The notes: generated by a model not told the origin, from the letters alone. A DNA stretch of 38,549 nt from Oscillospiraceae bacterium (GCA_015067525.1 SVMH01000018.1:1-38549); one strand, 5' to 3'; numbered from the stretch's first letter, positions 1-9,655 are shown. A program made the numbers and translations.

Positions 1-167
1 GCAAGGTGTCCTTCGGTGCTGAGAAGCTGTACGAGAACTATACCGCTCTGGTCGGCGCCATCATCAAGGCCAAGCCCGCCGCTGCCAAGGGCCAGTATAT
101 CAAGTCCTGCGTGGCCGCTTCCACCATGGGCCCCGGCGTGAAGCTGAACGCCAACAAGCAGATCTGA
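1..167 (+). CDS. rplA: 50S ribosomal protein L1, C-terminal fragment
   Basis: The gene is cut by the window edge. The reading frame starts at base 3 and gives about 54 residues ending in [13 protein letters not shown] and a TGA stop at 165-167. The alanine/lysine-rich stretch followed by STMGPGVKL is the characteristic C-terminus of bacterial L1, which binds 23S rRNA in the L1 stalk and represses its own operon. It is the last gene of an rplK-rplA unit. The next genes have their own strong promoter 40 bp downstream, and no clear terminator lies between. Identification rests on the tail motif plus its position immediately upstream of the L10 leader and rplJ. Confidence 0.93.
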   Translation, partial: KVSFGAEKLYENYTALVGAIIKAKPAAAKGQYIKSCVAASTMGPGVKLNANKQI

Positions 168-206
168 GTTTCTGCAAAAAAGTTTCCCAATCTGTATATC
201 TGAGGG

Positions 207-235
207 TTGACAAGCTGTTGACCTTTCGATATAAT
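207..235 (+). promoter_or_regulatory. Sigma-A promoter of rplJ-rplL
   Basis: A perfect -35 TTGACA (207-212) and a perfect -10 TATAAT (230-235) are separated by 17 bp. Transcription would start near 242, so the L10 leader RNA begins almost at the first base. A second TTGAC overlaps at 218-222 but has no matching -10. This is the closest match to consensus in the window. Confidence 0.9.
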
Positions 236-249
236 ACCAGATGCGTTCC

Positions 250-355
250 AAAGACAGCAGGTGGCGCAAGCCATAAATCCTGCCGAGGATGGCTAATCGT
301 TTATGATTGCTTACACCATCCTTATGTCTTTGCGACATAAGGATGGTTTTCTTTT
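250..355 (+). promoter_or_regulatory. Ribosomal protein L10 leader (autoregulatory RNA)
   Basis: Between the promoter and rplJ lies the pattern AGCAGGTGGC...CCTGCCGAGG, which matches the known L10 leader of Firmicutes. The CAGG/CCTG pairing and the GCCGAGG loop strand are visible at about 257-289. It is followed directly by an intrinsic terminator (316-355). In the established model, excess L10(L12)4 complex binds the leader and promotes termination before rplJ. The pieces and their order are seen; the regulatory role is inferred from the family. Confidence 0.85.
316..355 (+). terminator. Attenuator hairpin of the L10 leader
   Basis: A 13-bp perfect stem, CCATCCTTATGTC (316-328) with its complement (334-346), closes a 5-nt loop and runs into a T-rich tract (347-355). 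It sits after the L10 leader and before the rplJ ribosome binding site, so it terminates or allows rplJ-rplL transcription. Confidence 0.88.
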
Positions 356-394
356 TGAACGCACCTACAATTCTACCGGAGGTGAAAACAAAGA

Positions 395-919
395 ATGCCC
401 AACGCAAAAGTTCTGTCTGAGAAGCAGGCAATCGTGGCCGGTCTGACCGAGAAGGTCCAGGCTGCCGCTGCCGGTGTCATCGTGGACTACAAGGGTATTA
501 CTGTCGCTGAGGATACTGCTCTGCGTGCTGAGTGCCGTCAGAACAACATCGAGTACGCTGTTGTGAAGAACACCCTGCTGCGCTTTGCTTTCCACAACGT
601 CGGTATGACCGAGCTGGACGAGCAGCTCAACGGTACCACGTCCCTGGCCATCTGCGCTGACGATCCCGTGGCTCCCGCCCGCGTCATCGCTGAGTTCGCC
701 AAGAAGCTCAACGGCAAGTTCGAGATCAAGGGCGGTTTCATGGACGGCAAGGTCGTCTCCATGGAGACTGTCAATGCTCTGGCTTCCATCCCCGCTCTGC
801 CCGTGCTGCAGGCTCAGGTTCTGGGTACCATGCTGGCTCCCATTTCCGCTCTGGCTTGCGTCCTGAAGCAGATCGCCGAGAAGAACGGTGCTCCCGCCGA
901 GGAGGCCGCTGCCGAGTAA
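395..919 (+). CDS. rplJ: 50S ribosomal protein L10
   Basis: This 174-residue protein forms the base of the L7/L12 stalk on the large subunit. The N-terminus MPNAKVLSEKQAIVAGLTEK and the segment VVDYKGITVAEDTALR are typical of L10. The C-terminal helix that carries L7/L12 dimers ends in an alanine/glutamate tail. The start is fixed by GGAGGT 12 bases upstream. Length agrees with family members (165-180 residues). It is transcribed from the 207-235 promoter through the L10 leader attenuator and is followed after 83 bases by rplL, its partner in the stalk. Confidence 0.97.
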   Translation: MPNAKVLSEKQAIVAGLTEKVQAAAAGVIVDYKGITVAEDTALRAECRQNNIEYAVVKNTLLRFAFHNVGMTELDEQLNGTTSLAICADDPVAPARVIAEFAKKLNGKFEIKGGFMDGKVVSMETVNALASIPALPVLQAQVLGTMLAPISALACVLKQIAEKNGAPAEEAAAE

Positions 920-1002
920 GTTCGGCAACCAACCCCTACGGACGAGCGTCGTCCGGATCAACAAGATCTAAAATTACTATCTTAAATTAGGAGGCTATTA
1001 CA

Positions 1003-1374
1003 ATGTCTGAGAAGATTACTGCTATGATCGAAGAAATCAAGGGCCTGACCGTTCTGGAGCTGTCCGAGCTGGTCCACGCTCTGGAAGAAGTGTTCGGCGT
1101 TTCCGCCGCTGCCATGGCTGCTCCCGCTGCCGGCGCTGCTGCTCCCGCTGCTGAGGAGAAGACCGACTTTGACGTGGTCCTGACCGGCTTCGATGCCGCT
1201 GCCAAGATCAAGGTCATCAAGGTCGTCCGCGAGGTCATGGGTCTGGGTCTGGCCGAGGCCAAGGCTGCCGTTGAGGGCGTGCCCACCACCATGAAGGAAG
1301 CCCTGTCCAAGGAGGACGCTGAGGCTCTGAAGAAGCAGGTCGAGGAAGTCGGCGGCAAGGTCGAGCTGAAGTAA
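1003..1374 (+). CDS. rplL: 50S ribosomal protein L7/L12
   Basis: This 123-residue stalk protein recruits translation factors. Residues 1-35 form the dimerization helices, about 36-52 an alanine/proline-rich hinge, and the rest the globular factor-binding domain with [28 protein letters not shown] and the ending GGKVELK. The ribosome binding site AGGAGGC lies just upstream of the ATG. It forms an operon with rplJ and ends in a strong terminator 20 bases later. rpoB, which commonly follows rplL in bacteria, is not present here. Confidence 0.98.
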   Translation: MSEKITAMIEEIKGLTVLELSELVHALEEVFGVSAAAMAAPAAGAAAPAAEEKTDFDVVLTGFDAAAKIKVIKVVREVMGLGLAEAKAAVEGVPTTMKEALSKEDAEALKKQVEEVGGKVELK

Positions 1375-1391
1375 GTGATTCTTCAACTGAT

Positions 1392-1430
1392 AAAAAAGAT
1401 GTGGTTCGCAAGAACCACATCTTTTTTTGT
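1392..1430 (+). terminator. rho-independent terminator of rplJ-rplL
   Basis: The stem AGATGTGGTTC (1397-1407) pairs with GAACCACATCT (1412-1422) around a GCAA tetraloop, followed by seven T residues. The A-run in front makes it work partly in reverse, but no minus-strand gene ends here. Confidence 0.93.
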
Positions 1431-1465
1431 TTTGCCGCTTGGCGGCGAAACTCTGCGAGGCACGC

Positions 1466-1494
1466 TTGTTCAAAGAGACGCTATGTGATAAAAT
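1466..1494 (+). promoter_or_regulatory. Possible promoter of the XRE regulator
   Basis: TTGTTC (1466-1471), 17 bp, TAAAAT (1489-1494). Each hexamer matches four or five consensus positions. It would give a leader of about 100 bases before the regulator gene at 1599. The rest of the 1431-1598 gap shows no convincing gene. Confidence 0.45.
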
Positions 1495-1598
1495 AAACCC
1501 AATGTCACCTTTTGTTGCGCGGATGTAAAGAATGTGCGGTGGCAAAATAGGCGCGGACGGTTTACCATGAAGCCATCTCATCGCAAGGAGGAAGTGCA

Positions 1599-2231
1599 AT
1601 GAATCTTTCCGAAAAGCTGCTGGCTTTGCGCAAGGCCCGCACCATGTCGCAGGAGGAACTGGCTGAGCGTCTGGACGTGTCCCGTCAGGCGATCTCCCGC
1701 TGGGAGCAGGGCACGGCCATGCCGGACGCCGCCAATCTTCTGCAGCTGAGCCGCCTGTTCGGCGTCAGTGTGGACTATCTTCTCAACGACGAATACCAAA
1801 GCGACAACGACCTGCCCAAGGTGCAGGAGGTGCGTCGCGACCAGATGGGCACCATCATGACCTATCTGGTGGCGCTGGAGGTGATGATCCTGCTGATGCA
1901 GTTCATGACCTTTGTGATTTTGCAAAGCCCCTTTTTCGGCGTGATGAGCGTCATCCCCTTTGTGGCGGTCATCGGCGGCTTTGAGTACGCCCACCGCAGA
2001 CAGGGCGCGCAGAACACGGAGAAGACCAAGGCCTTCCGCATGAAGTTTTACAAAATTTCGGCGTGGCTGGGTCTCTATTTCCCCGTCCGGTTTGTTGTTA
2101 GCGTGGCGGTCCGGCTGTGGCCGCGGCCTTTCTCCGCGCTGGCGTTGGAATGCGTGATCGCGGTGCTGTACCTGTGCGCCGTGATGCTGGTGCATCTGGC
2201 TTTGGATAAAAGCAGTTTGAAAACATCGTGA
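1599..2231 (+). CDS. Membrane-anchored XRE-family transcriptional regulator
   Basis: This 210-residue protein has an N-terminal helix-turn-helix (about residues 1-60: LRKARTMSQEELAERLDVSRQAISRWEQG...ANLLQLSRLFGVSVDYLL). A C-terminal half follows with about four hydrophobic segments (roughly 90-120, 125-140, 155-175, 180-205). This layout is common in Firmicutes regulators that may sense membrane or envelope state, but the ligand and targets are not visible. AAGGAGG precedes the ATG. It stands alone between the rplL terminator and a bidirectional terminator at 2234-2266, and faces the cupin gene tail to tail. The HTH is certain; the function is not. Confidence 0.85.
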   Translation: MNLSEKLLALRKARTMSQEELAERLDVSRQAISRWEQGTAMPDAANLLQLSRLFGVSVDYLLNDEYQSDNDLPKVQEVRRDQMGTIMTYLVALEVMILLMQFMTFVILQSPFFGVMSVIPFVAVIGGFEYAHRRQGAQNTEKTKAFRMKFYKISAWLGLYFPVRFVVSVAVRLWPRPFSALALECVIAVLYLCAVMLVHLALDKSSLKTS

Positions 2232-2266
2232 AAAAATACCCGCTCCTGAATGGAGCGGGTATTTTT
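2231..2266. terminator. Bidirectional terminator between the XRE gene and the dnaG operon
   Basis: A 13-bp stem, AAATACCCGCTCC (2234-2246) with GGAGCGGGTATTT (2252-2264), is flanked by A-runs on the left and T-runs on the right. It can end both the plus-strand regulator (stop 2231) and the minus-strand cupin gene (stop 2274). Confidence 0.93.
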
Positions 2267-2273
2267 CGTCATT

Positions 2274-2603
2274 TTATCGATTGGGGATAATACCCAGCAG
2301 GCGCAGATCCTCCGTGCCGGTGTTGACGATGCTGTGGCCCGCAAACTGGGGGCAGTACTGCACCATGCCGGCGCTGACGGGATAGACCTGATCGCCATCG
2401 TAGCAGGTGCCGCAGCCGGAGAGGACGTAGATGACCTCATAGCTGTCCTCGTGGGTGTGGTAACCGATGGAGGCGCCCACAGGCAGGGTGATCTGGGCCA
2501 CCTTGCCCATCTCGTCGGCGTGCATACGGACAAGGGCCTCGCCCTCGCCGCCCTTGAAGTGGGCCATGGGCTTGGGATCCATGTTGAAAATATCAAGCAG
2601 CAT
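2274..2603 (-). CDS. Small cupin-domain protein
   Basis: This 109-residue protein is a single cupin barrel. The conserved metal site is visible: H49, H51 and E56 in GYHTHEDSYEVIYVLSG, and H90 in the second motif (FAGHSIVNTG). Small cupins of this kind bind a divalent metal and act as isomerases, oxygenases or sensors; the substrate cannot be told. AAGAGGAGA precedes the ATG. It is the third gene of a dnaG-rpoD-cupin unit, 12 bases after the rpoD stop, so it is probably co-transcribed with the housekeeping sigma factor. Confidence 0.85.
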   Translation of the reverse strand: MLLDIFNMDPKPMAHFKGGEGEALVRMHADEMGKVAQITLPVGASIGYHTHEDSYEVIYVLSGCGTCYDGDQVYPVSAGMVQYCPQFAGHSIVNTGTEDLRLLGIIPNR

Positions 2604-2615
2604 ATCTGTCTCCTC

Positions 2616-4140
<1,525 letters not shown>

Positions 4141-4148
<8 letters not shown>

Positions 4149-5925
4149 TTCGCTTTCCTCCGTAACCCTTTTTTTCTTTGAATTTATCCATGGCTGCCGC
4201 CAGCGGGTCGATCCCGGCGGCGCCAAGCCGTTTGTCGCGTTCTTCGCGGATGATACGTATGTAGTCCGTCAGGGCCTGCTGGGCGCCTGCGGTGGACTCC
4301 GGTTTTTGCAGCAGCGTGGTCAGGTGGCTCATCTCGTCGGCAGTCAGCTCGCCGCTCAAAAAGGCGATGGAGCCGCTGACGCCGTTTTGCCGGCGCTGCC
4401 ACAGCTGTGTGTAGATTTTGCCCAGCAGGGGCGAGGAGAAGTCCGACTCCTGCAGCGGCGACAGGCTGGGGAACACGCTCTCATCCCGCAGCAGCAGCCG
4501 CAGCACGCCCTCCTCCGCCATAGCCGAGCGGAGATTGTCGTAGCGGATGGCGCGGCTGGATGGCTGCGCCGTCACGGCCGGATTCAGCTCCCGCCGTTCC
4601 CGCGCCTTGCGCTCCTTGGCCACGCGGCGCTTGAAGGCGCGCTGGACTTCGAGGCGCATGGCTTCGGGCGTGAGCTTGGCCAGCTCCGCGGCGCGGACGG
4701 TGTAGACCTCCCGCTCCACCGCGTTTTCAAGACCCGACAGCACCTCGCTGATCTCCGCGGCGTAGGCGATGCGGGCCTGATCGTCGCTGAGGTCGTACTT
4801 ACCGGCCACCTGCGCCATGCGGAACTCAATGCCGTTCTCGCTGCCGGTGAGGAGCCGCTCAAAGGCGTCGGGGCCTTGATATTTGATGAAATCGTCGGCG
4901 TCCTGCTTGACGGCTTCACCATCCACCATGCGGCGGGGCAGGCGCAGGACTTTCACGGAAAATTCGGAGTTTTTCAACATCTCCAGCGCGCGCTGTGTGG
5001 CCAGCTGACCGGCGTTGTCATTGTCGTAGCACAGCACCAGTTCCTTGGTGTAGCGGCTCAAAAGCCGGGTCTGCTCCACCGTGAGGGCGGTGCCCATGGA
5101 GGCCACGGCGTTGTCAAAGCCCGCCTGATGCAGCGTCACCACGTCCAGGTTTCCCTCGCACAGGATGATGTTGGGCCGCTTGGTCTTTTTGGCCAGATTC
5201 AAACCGTACAGCACGCGGCGCTTACTGTATACCGGCGTTTCGGTGGTGTTCATGTACTTGGGCTCGGACTTGTCGATAACGCGGCTGCCAAAGCCCACCA
5301 CATCGCCCCGCACGTCGATGACGGGGAGCATGAGGCGGTTGCGGAACTTGTCGTAAAGGCCGCCGTTTTTATTTTTCACCACAAGGCCGGCGCTGATGAG
5401 CTCTGCCTTGGTGTAGCCCTTGGCGGTCATGGCCCGCAGGAGACTGTCCCAGCTGTCGGGCGAGGCGCCCATGCCGAAGTTGACGGCCACCTTGCGGGAG
5501 ATCTTGCGGCGGTCCAGATAGTCCTGCACGGCCTTGCCCTCGGGGGACTGCAGCACCTGATAATAGTACCGCGCGGCGTCCTTGTTCAATGCCAGCAGGC
5601 GGGCGCGCAGCTTGTCCATGCCGTCCCGATCGTCCTCGGGGACAGGGAGGTTGGCCCGCTGGGCCAGATGCCGCACGGCGTCGGGGTAGGAGAGGTTTTC
5701 GATCTCCATGATGAAGTTGATGACGCCGCCGCCCTTCTTGCAGCCGAAGCAGTGGTAGATCTGCTTGTCCGGCGACACGGAGAAGGAGCCTGTCTTTTCG
5801 TTGTGGAAGGGGCACAGGCCGAAGAGATTGCTGCCCTTGCGCTGCAGCGCCACATAGCTGCTCACCACGTCCACAATGTCGCTTCTGGCGATGAGCTCAT
5901 CTAAAAAATGCTGGGGAAACGCCAT
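4141..5925 (-). CDS. dnaG: DNA primase
   Basis: This 594-residue primase makes RNA primers at the replication fork. The N-terminal CHC2 zinc finger has C38, H41, C59 and C62 ([10 protein letters not shown]...[12 protein letters not shown]). The catalytic core contains the TOPRIM motifs ([17 protein letters not shown], then [12 protein letters not shown]). The C-terminal DnaB-interacting region is followed by a lysine-rich tail. AAAGGAGGGG precedes the ATG. It is the first gene of the macromolecular-synthesis unit, and its last codons overlap the rpoD start. Length matches Firmicutes DnaG (about 600 residues). Confidence 0.97.
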
Positions 5926-5977
5926 TTTGTGCCCCTCCTTTCGGTAAAAATAGACCGCCTAAAAACGGTGACATATC

Positions 5978-5986
5978 AATATACCA
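5978..5986 (-). promoter_or_regulatory. Possible extended -10 promoter of dnaG-rpoD
   Basis: On the minus strand an extended -10, TGGTATATT, lies about 55 bases before the dnaG start, in the only AT-rich stretch of the gap. No good -35 at the right spacing is visible, so the call is tentative. Confidence 0.35.
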
Positions 5987-6025
5987 AAAAATTTCGCAAA
6001 ATCCTCTTTTTTTGCGGGAAATTTC

Positions 6026-6063
6026 AAAAAAATTTTCCCCGCGTTTGCAAAACGCGGGGAAAA
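6026..6063 (-). terminator. Terminator of the prdX-like gene
   Basis: On the minus strand a 14-bp stem (6033-6046 with 6050-6063; CCCCGCGTTT core) has a 3-nt loop and is followed by seven T residues (6026-6032). It lies eight bases after the stop codon at 6071. Confidence 0.9.
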
Positions 6064-6070
6064 GAGGGGA

Positions 6071-6607
6071 TTACAGTTCCACGATCACGGGCTCGTGGCC
6101 GGTGTGCTTGAGGAAGACTTCCAGCACGTCGGCGGTTTTCAGTTTCACCGAGGAGGTGTTGCGGCAGGGGTGGCAGCCGAAATACTCACTCTCGATCACC
6201 TGCCGGTCGATGGCCAGAGTCACGCGGTGGGCAGGATCGTTCATCAGGGAGAGAATGCTGGCAGAGCCGGGCTGCACGCCGAGAAGCTCGGTCATATCCT
6301 CGGCGGTGGCAAAGCTCAGGCGGGACGAGCCGATCTGCTTGGAGAAATCCTTGGTCAAAAACGGCTTGTCACCGGGCATGCAGAGGAGGTAAAAGGCGCT
6401 GCGGTTGCGGGGAGTCAGCACCAGATTCTTGCAGATATCCACGCCCAGCACCGCGCCGATGGCTACGCAGTCGTCCATGGTGGCGGCCTCGTCGTGATCC
6501 ACGCGGGTGTAGGGGATGTGGAGCTGATCCAGCAGGGCGTAGGTCTGCTGCTCCACGGTGCAGCGCTCATCGGTGGGCGCACCGGTAAAAACGGGGGAAA
6601 TGGTCAT
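6071..6607 (-). CDS. YbaK/PrdX-type aminoacyl-tRNA deacylase
   Basis: This 178-residue single-domain YbaK/ProRS-editing protein is likely a trans-acting editor that removes wrong amino acids (classically Ala or Cys) from tRNA-Pro. Family features include DHDEAATMDDC, the conserved lysine in VDICKNLVL, the RSAFYLLCMPGDKP strand, and the GSASILSLMND and FGCHPCRNTSSV segments near the C-terminus. The start is the internal ATG with AGAAAGG about 10 bases upstream; an upstream ATG would add 52 low-quality residues encoded by palindromic intergenic DNA. It lies downstream of murC on the same strand but is separated by a terminator and hairpin-rich DNA. The exact tRNA substrate is inferred from PrdX relatives. 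Confidence 0.85.
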   Translation of the reverse strand: MTISPVFTGAPTDERCTVEQQTYALLDQLHIPYTRVDHDEAATMDDCVAIGAVLGVDICKNLVLTPRNRSAFYLLCMPGDKPFLTKDFSKQIGSSRLSFATAEDMTELLGVQPGSASILSLMNDPAHRVTLAIDRQVIESEYFGCHPCRNTSSVKLKTADVLEVFLKHTGHEPVIVEL

Positions 6608-6767
6608 AACGCAATACCTTTCTTGTGTAAACAGCGTCGCAGACTTCGGCGGCTTGCCGCCGAATAAAGTCTGATTTGTTTTCCGAAGCGACATGTGCGC
6701 GCCGGAAAACACTTCTCGGCTTGCCAGTGTGCGAGCATAGCGAGTGCATGCAGCAAGCCGCAAAAAC
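6608..6767. repeat. Hairpin-rich intergenic segment between murC and the prdX-like gene
   Basis: There is no gene here. Three inverted repeats follow one another. The first is CAGACTT + CGGCGGC (6640-6653) with GCCGCCG...AAGTCTG (6656-6673, four-base bulge). The second is TTTTCCG...CGGAAAA (about 6679-6709). The third is CGGCTTGC (about 6717-6724) with GCAAGCCG (about 6753-6760). They look like decayed intergenic repeat elements rather than a single terminator. Some resemblance to Oscillospiraceae intergenic repeats is suspected but not proven. Confidence 0.55.
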
Positions 6768-6793
6768 TCAAAAATAAGCTTGCTTATTTTTGA
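6761..6793 (-). terminator. Probable terminator overlapping the murC stop
   Basis: A perfect 12-bp inverted repeat, TCAAAAATAAGC (6768-6779) with GCTTATTTTTGA (6782-6793), surrounds the murC stop codon. On the minus strand it is followed by GTTTTTG. The stem is A/T rich, so efficiency is uncertain. Confidence 0.6.
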
Positions 6794-8169
6794 AGCGAAA
6801 CTAAGTTTTCGCCGGCTTTCACAATATCACCGGCACCGACGGTGAGGATCAGGTCGCCGGGACGGGCGATCTTGGCCAGTTCCTCGGTGACTTCCGCCAG
6901 CGTGGCGCAGTAGATGCTGCCGGGGATCTTTGCCACCAGATCGCGGCTGGAAATGCCCAGATCGTTGCGCTCACGGGCAGCGTAGATCTCCGCCACGATG
7001 GTCACATCGGGCAGCTGCAGCTCCTGGACGAACTCGTCAAACAGGGCATGGGTGCGGGTGTAGGTGTGGGGCTGGAAGGCGCAGATGATGCGCTCATAGG
7101 GAAGGCCCTTCACCGTGGTGAGGAGGGCGTGGAGCTCACCGGGATGGTGGGCGTAGTCGTCATAGACCTCGGCGCCGTTGAAAGCGCCCTTATGCTCAAA
7201 GCGGCGGCCGGCACCGGTGAAGGAGCCCAGACCGCGGCTGACGGCACCGCCGGGGATGTGCAGCACATAGGCGGCGGAGGCGGCGGCCAGCGCGTTGAGG
7301 ATGTTGTGGCGTCCGGCTACCTGCAGCTCGGCGTGGGAATACTCCTCGCCGTCCACCAGAATATCAAAGCTGGGGAAGCCGTCATGGAAGGCCACATTTG
7401 CCGCGGTGCAGCGGGCAGGAGCGTTGATGCCGAAGGTGAACACCTCGCGGCCAAGTCCGCGGACGGAGTCCATAGCACCCTCGTCATCGGCGTTGACGAT
7501 GATGTGGCCATTCTCCGGCACAAGGGAGGCGAACTTGCGGAAGGAGCTTTCCACATCCTCCAGATCTTTGAAGAAGTCCAGATGGTCGGCCTCCACATTG
7601 AGGATGACGGCCACGGTGGGGAAGAAGCTGTGGAAGGAGTTGCAGTACTCGCAGGATTCGAGAATGATGGTGTCACCCTCACCCACGCGGTAGCCGGCGC
7701 CCAGCAGAGGCAGCGTGCCGCCGATCATCACCGTGGGGTCGGCCTGTGCGGCCATGAAGATATGGGTGGCCATGGAAGTGGTGGTGGTTTTGCCGTGGGT
7801 GCCGGAGATGCACAGGGCATTCTCGTACTGGCGCATGATGGCGCCCCACGCCTCGGCCCGCTCATAGACGGGGATGCCCCGGGCAATGGCGCCGGCGATC
7901 TCCTGATTCTCGTTGCGGATGGCGGCGGTGCGCACCACCAGATCGCAGTTACGCAGGTTTTCGGCGCTGTGGCCGATGTCCACATGGATGCCGAGGCTGC
8001 GCAGGTGCTGCACCGTGGGGCTGTCGTTCATATCAGAGCCCTGCACGATGAGGCCCATGCCCCGCAGGACTTCGGCCAGCGGGCACATGCTGACGCCGCC
8101 GATGCCGGCCAGATGCACGCGCACGCCGGGCTTCATATATTCGTGAATATCCACCTTGGAAAGGGACAT
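6784..8169 (-). CDS. murC: UDP-N-acetylmuramate--L-alanine ligase
   Basis: This 461-residue cytoplasmic ligase adds L-Ala to UDP-MurNAc in peptidoglycan synthesis. The N-terminal Rossmann motif is HLAGIGGVSMCPLAEVLRGMG (residues 19-39), with GSDM after it. The ATP-binding P-loop is GTHGKTTT (123-130). The central domain contains VEADHLDFF, and the C-terminal Mur ligase domain contains DDYAHHPGEL and FQPHTYTRT. GGAGGAG precedes the ATG. Length matches MurC (about 455-470). It is transcribed divergently from cca from an overlapping promoter. It is not part of a dcw cluster here. Confidence 0.97.
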   Translation of the reverse strand: MSLSKVDIHEYMKPGVRVHLAGIGGVSMCPLAEVLRGMGLIVQGSDMNDSPTVQHLRSLGIHVDIGHSAENLRNCDLVVRTAAIRNENQEIAGAIARGIPVYERAEAWGAIMRQYENALCISGTHGKTTTTSMATHIFMAAQADPTVMIGGTLPLLGAGYRVGEGDTIILESCEYCNSFHSFFPTVAVILNVEADHLDFFKDLEDVESSFRKFASLVPENGHIIVNADDEGAMDSVRGLGREVFTFGINAPARCTAANVAFHDGFPSFDILVDGEEYSHAELQVAGRHNILNALAAASAAYVLHIPGGAVSRGLGSFTGAGRRFEHKGAFNGAEVYDDYAHHPGELHALLTTVKGLPYERIICAFQPHTYTRTHALFDEFVQELQLPDVTIVAEIYAARERNDLGISSRDLVAKIPGSIYCATLAEVTEELAKIARPGDLILTVGAGDIVKAGENLVSLQK

Positions 8170-8193
8170 AAACTCTCCTCCTCAAAAGCAGGT

Positions 8194-8222
8194 TTGCATT
8201 TTTTTACATGATAGATTATAAT
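8194..8222 (+). promoter_or_regulatory. Promoter of cca, overlapping the murC promoter
   Basis: Plus-strand TTGCAT (8194-8199), 17 bp, TATAAT (8217-8222). The -10 is part of the palindrome ATTATAAT (8215-8222), so the same bases serve the opposite strand. Confidence 0.65.
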
Positions 8223-8243
8223 ACGAATTCAGCAGAAGTGCAA
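8215..8243 (-). promoter_or_regulatory. Promoter of murC, overlapping the cca promoter
   Basis: Minus-strand TTGCAC (8238-8243), 17 bp, TATAAT (8215-8220). Start-to-start distance to cca is 102 bp. The two polymerases would share one melted -10 region. Confidence 0.65.
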
Positions 8244-8271
8244 CCGAAAAAGCGGGAAGGGAGGCGAAGGG

Positions 8272-9585
8272 ATGTTTGCACAGGAAGCAAAACAGGTGCT
8301 TTCCGCGCTGGAAGCGGCAGGCCATCAGGCGTATCTGGTGGGCGGCTGCGTGCGCGATCTCCTGCGCGGCGTGGCGCCCCATGACATCGACATCACCACC
8401 TCCGCCCGGCCCGAAGAAGTGCTCTCGCTCTTTGATGGCTTTGCCATCCCCACAGGGCTGCAGCACGGCACCGTGACGGTGCGCGAGGGCGGCGAGAGCT
8501 TTGAGGTGACCACCTTCCGTGCCGACGGGGCGTACACCGACCACCGCCGCCCCGACAGCGTGACCTTTTCCCACTCGCTGGAGGAGGACCTGCGGCGGCG
8601 TGACTTCACCGTCAACGCCATGGCCATGGACCTCAGGGGAACTGTGTACGATTTCCACGGCGGCGCAGACGACCTGCGCGCGGGCATCATCCGCTGTGTG
8701 GGGGAGCCGGCGGTGCGCTTTGAAGAGGACGCCCTGCGCATCCTGCGGGGCCTCCGCTTTGCCTCCGTGCTGGGCTTTGCCATCGAAGAGGAGACGGCAT
8801 TGGCCATGGCGCGCTGCGCCCCTCTTTTGGGATATATCGCGCACGAGCGCATCTGCGAGGAGATGACCAATCTCCTCATGGGTGACGGCGCGGCGGAGAT
8901 CCTGGTGCGATATCCCCGGATTTTCGGCGTGTTTCTGCCGGAGATCCTGCCCTGTGTGGGCTTTGATCAGCGGAATTACCACCATCTCTACGATGTATGG
9001 GAGCACACCGCCCGCGCCGTGGGCAACGCGCCCAAGGACGCGCTGCTGCGCTGGACCATGCTGCTGCACGATCTGGGCAAGCCCGCCTGCTTCAGCGTGG
9101 GCGAGGATGGTGTGGGCCACTTCTACGGCCACGACGAACTGGGCGCGCGGATGGCCGCGGACATTGCGCGGCGGCTGCGGTTCGATAAAAAGACGGCAGC
9201 GCGCTTAGAACTGCTCATCGAGCGGCACATGCGGCAGATCGAGCCCACGGAAAAGGCGGTGGGCCGCGTGCTGCGGCAGATCGGCGAGGAGGCCTTCCGG
9301 CAGCTTTTGGCCGTGAAGCGCGCCGACGCCTCGGCCTGCCATCCCAATTACGCGTGGCAGACGCAGACGCTGGACGCGGTGGAGGCGGTGCTGGACGGCC
9401 TGCTGGCGCAGGACGCCTGCTTCACGCTGCGCGACCTGGCGGTGGACGGACGGGACATGATGGCTCTCGGCCTGCGGGGACGGGAGATCGGTGAGGCGCT
9501 GGACGCCTTATTGACGCGCGTGGCGGAGGGCGAGCTGCCCAACGAGAAAGCGGCGCTGCTGGAATGGGTGCGGGCGAGGAAATGA
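8272..9585 (+). CDS. cca: CCA tRNA nucleotidyltransferase with HD domain
   Basis: This 437-residue enzyme adds or repairs the 3' CCA end of tRNA. The nucleotidyltransferase head has GHQAYLVGGCVRDLLRG (residues 17-33) and the catalytic pair D38/D40 in HDIDITT. The RRDFTVNAMAMD motif follows, then the RNA-binding segment with EDALRILRGLRFA. An HD phosphohydrolase-type domain follows in the second half (WTMLLHDLGKPACF, HDELGARMA). AAGGGAGG lies seven bases before the ATG. It is a single-gene unit, divergent from murC, and ends at a REP-like repeat and a bidirectional terminator. Confidence 0.96.
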   Translation: MFAQEAKQVLSALEAAGHQAYLVGGCVRDLLRGVAPHDIDITTSARPEEVLSLFDGFAIPTGLQHGTVTVREGGESFEVTTFRADGAYTDHRRPDSVTFSHSLEEDLRRRDFTVNAMAMDLRGTVYDFHGGADDLRAGIIRCVGEPAVRFEEDALRILRGLRFASVLGFAIEEETALAMARCAPLLGYIAHERICEEMTNLLMGDGAAEILVRYPRIFGVFLPEILPCVGFDQRNYHHLYDVWEHTARAVGNAPKDALLRWTMLLHDLGKPACFSVGEDGVGHFYGHDELGARMAADIARRLRFDKKTAARLELLIERHMRQIEPTEKAVGRVLRQIGEEAFRQLLAVKRADASACHPNYAWQTQTLDAVEAVLDGLLAQDACFTLRDLAVDGRDMMALGLRGREIGEALDALLTRVAEGELPNEKAALLEWVRARK

Positions 9586-9600
9586 CCGCGTGATGGACAA

Positions 9601-9655
9601 TCCCTCCGTCATTTGCTGCGCAAATGCCACCTCCCTTTGCACAAGGGAGGCAAAG
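9601..9655 (+). repeat. Two-hairpin REP-like element R1
   Basis: TCCCTCCGT is followed by hairpin 1 (CATTTGC-TGC-GCAAATG, 9610-9626) and hairpin 2 (CCTCCCTT-5-AAGGGAGG, 9630-9650), then CAAAG. It has the same architecture as the elements at 12321, 16157, 19726 and 30724. Confidence 0.8.

Noticed and set aside
1568-1602. 11-codon frame ending in an ATGA overlap with the XRE regulator
   Set aside because: No ribosome site before its ATG; the overlap arises because the regulator's own ribosome site is inside it.
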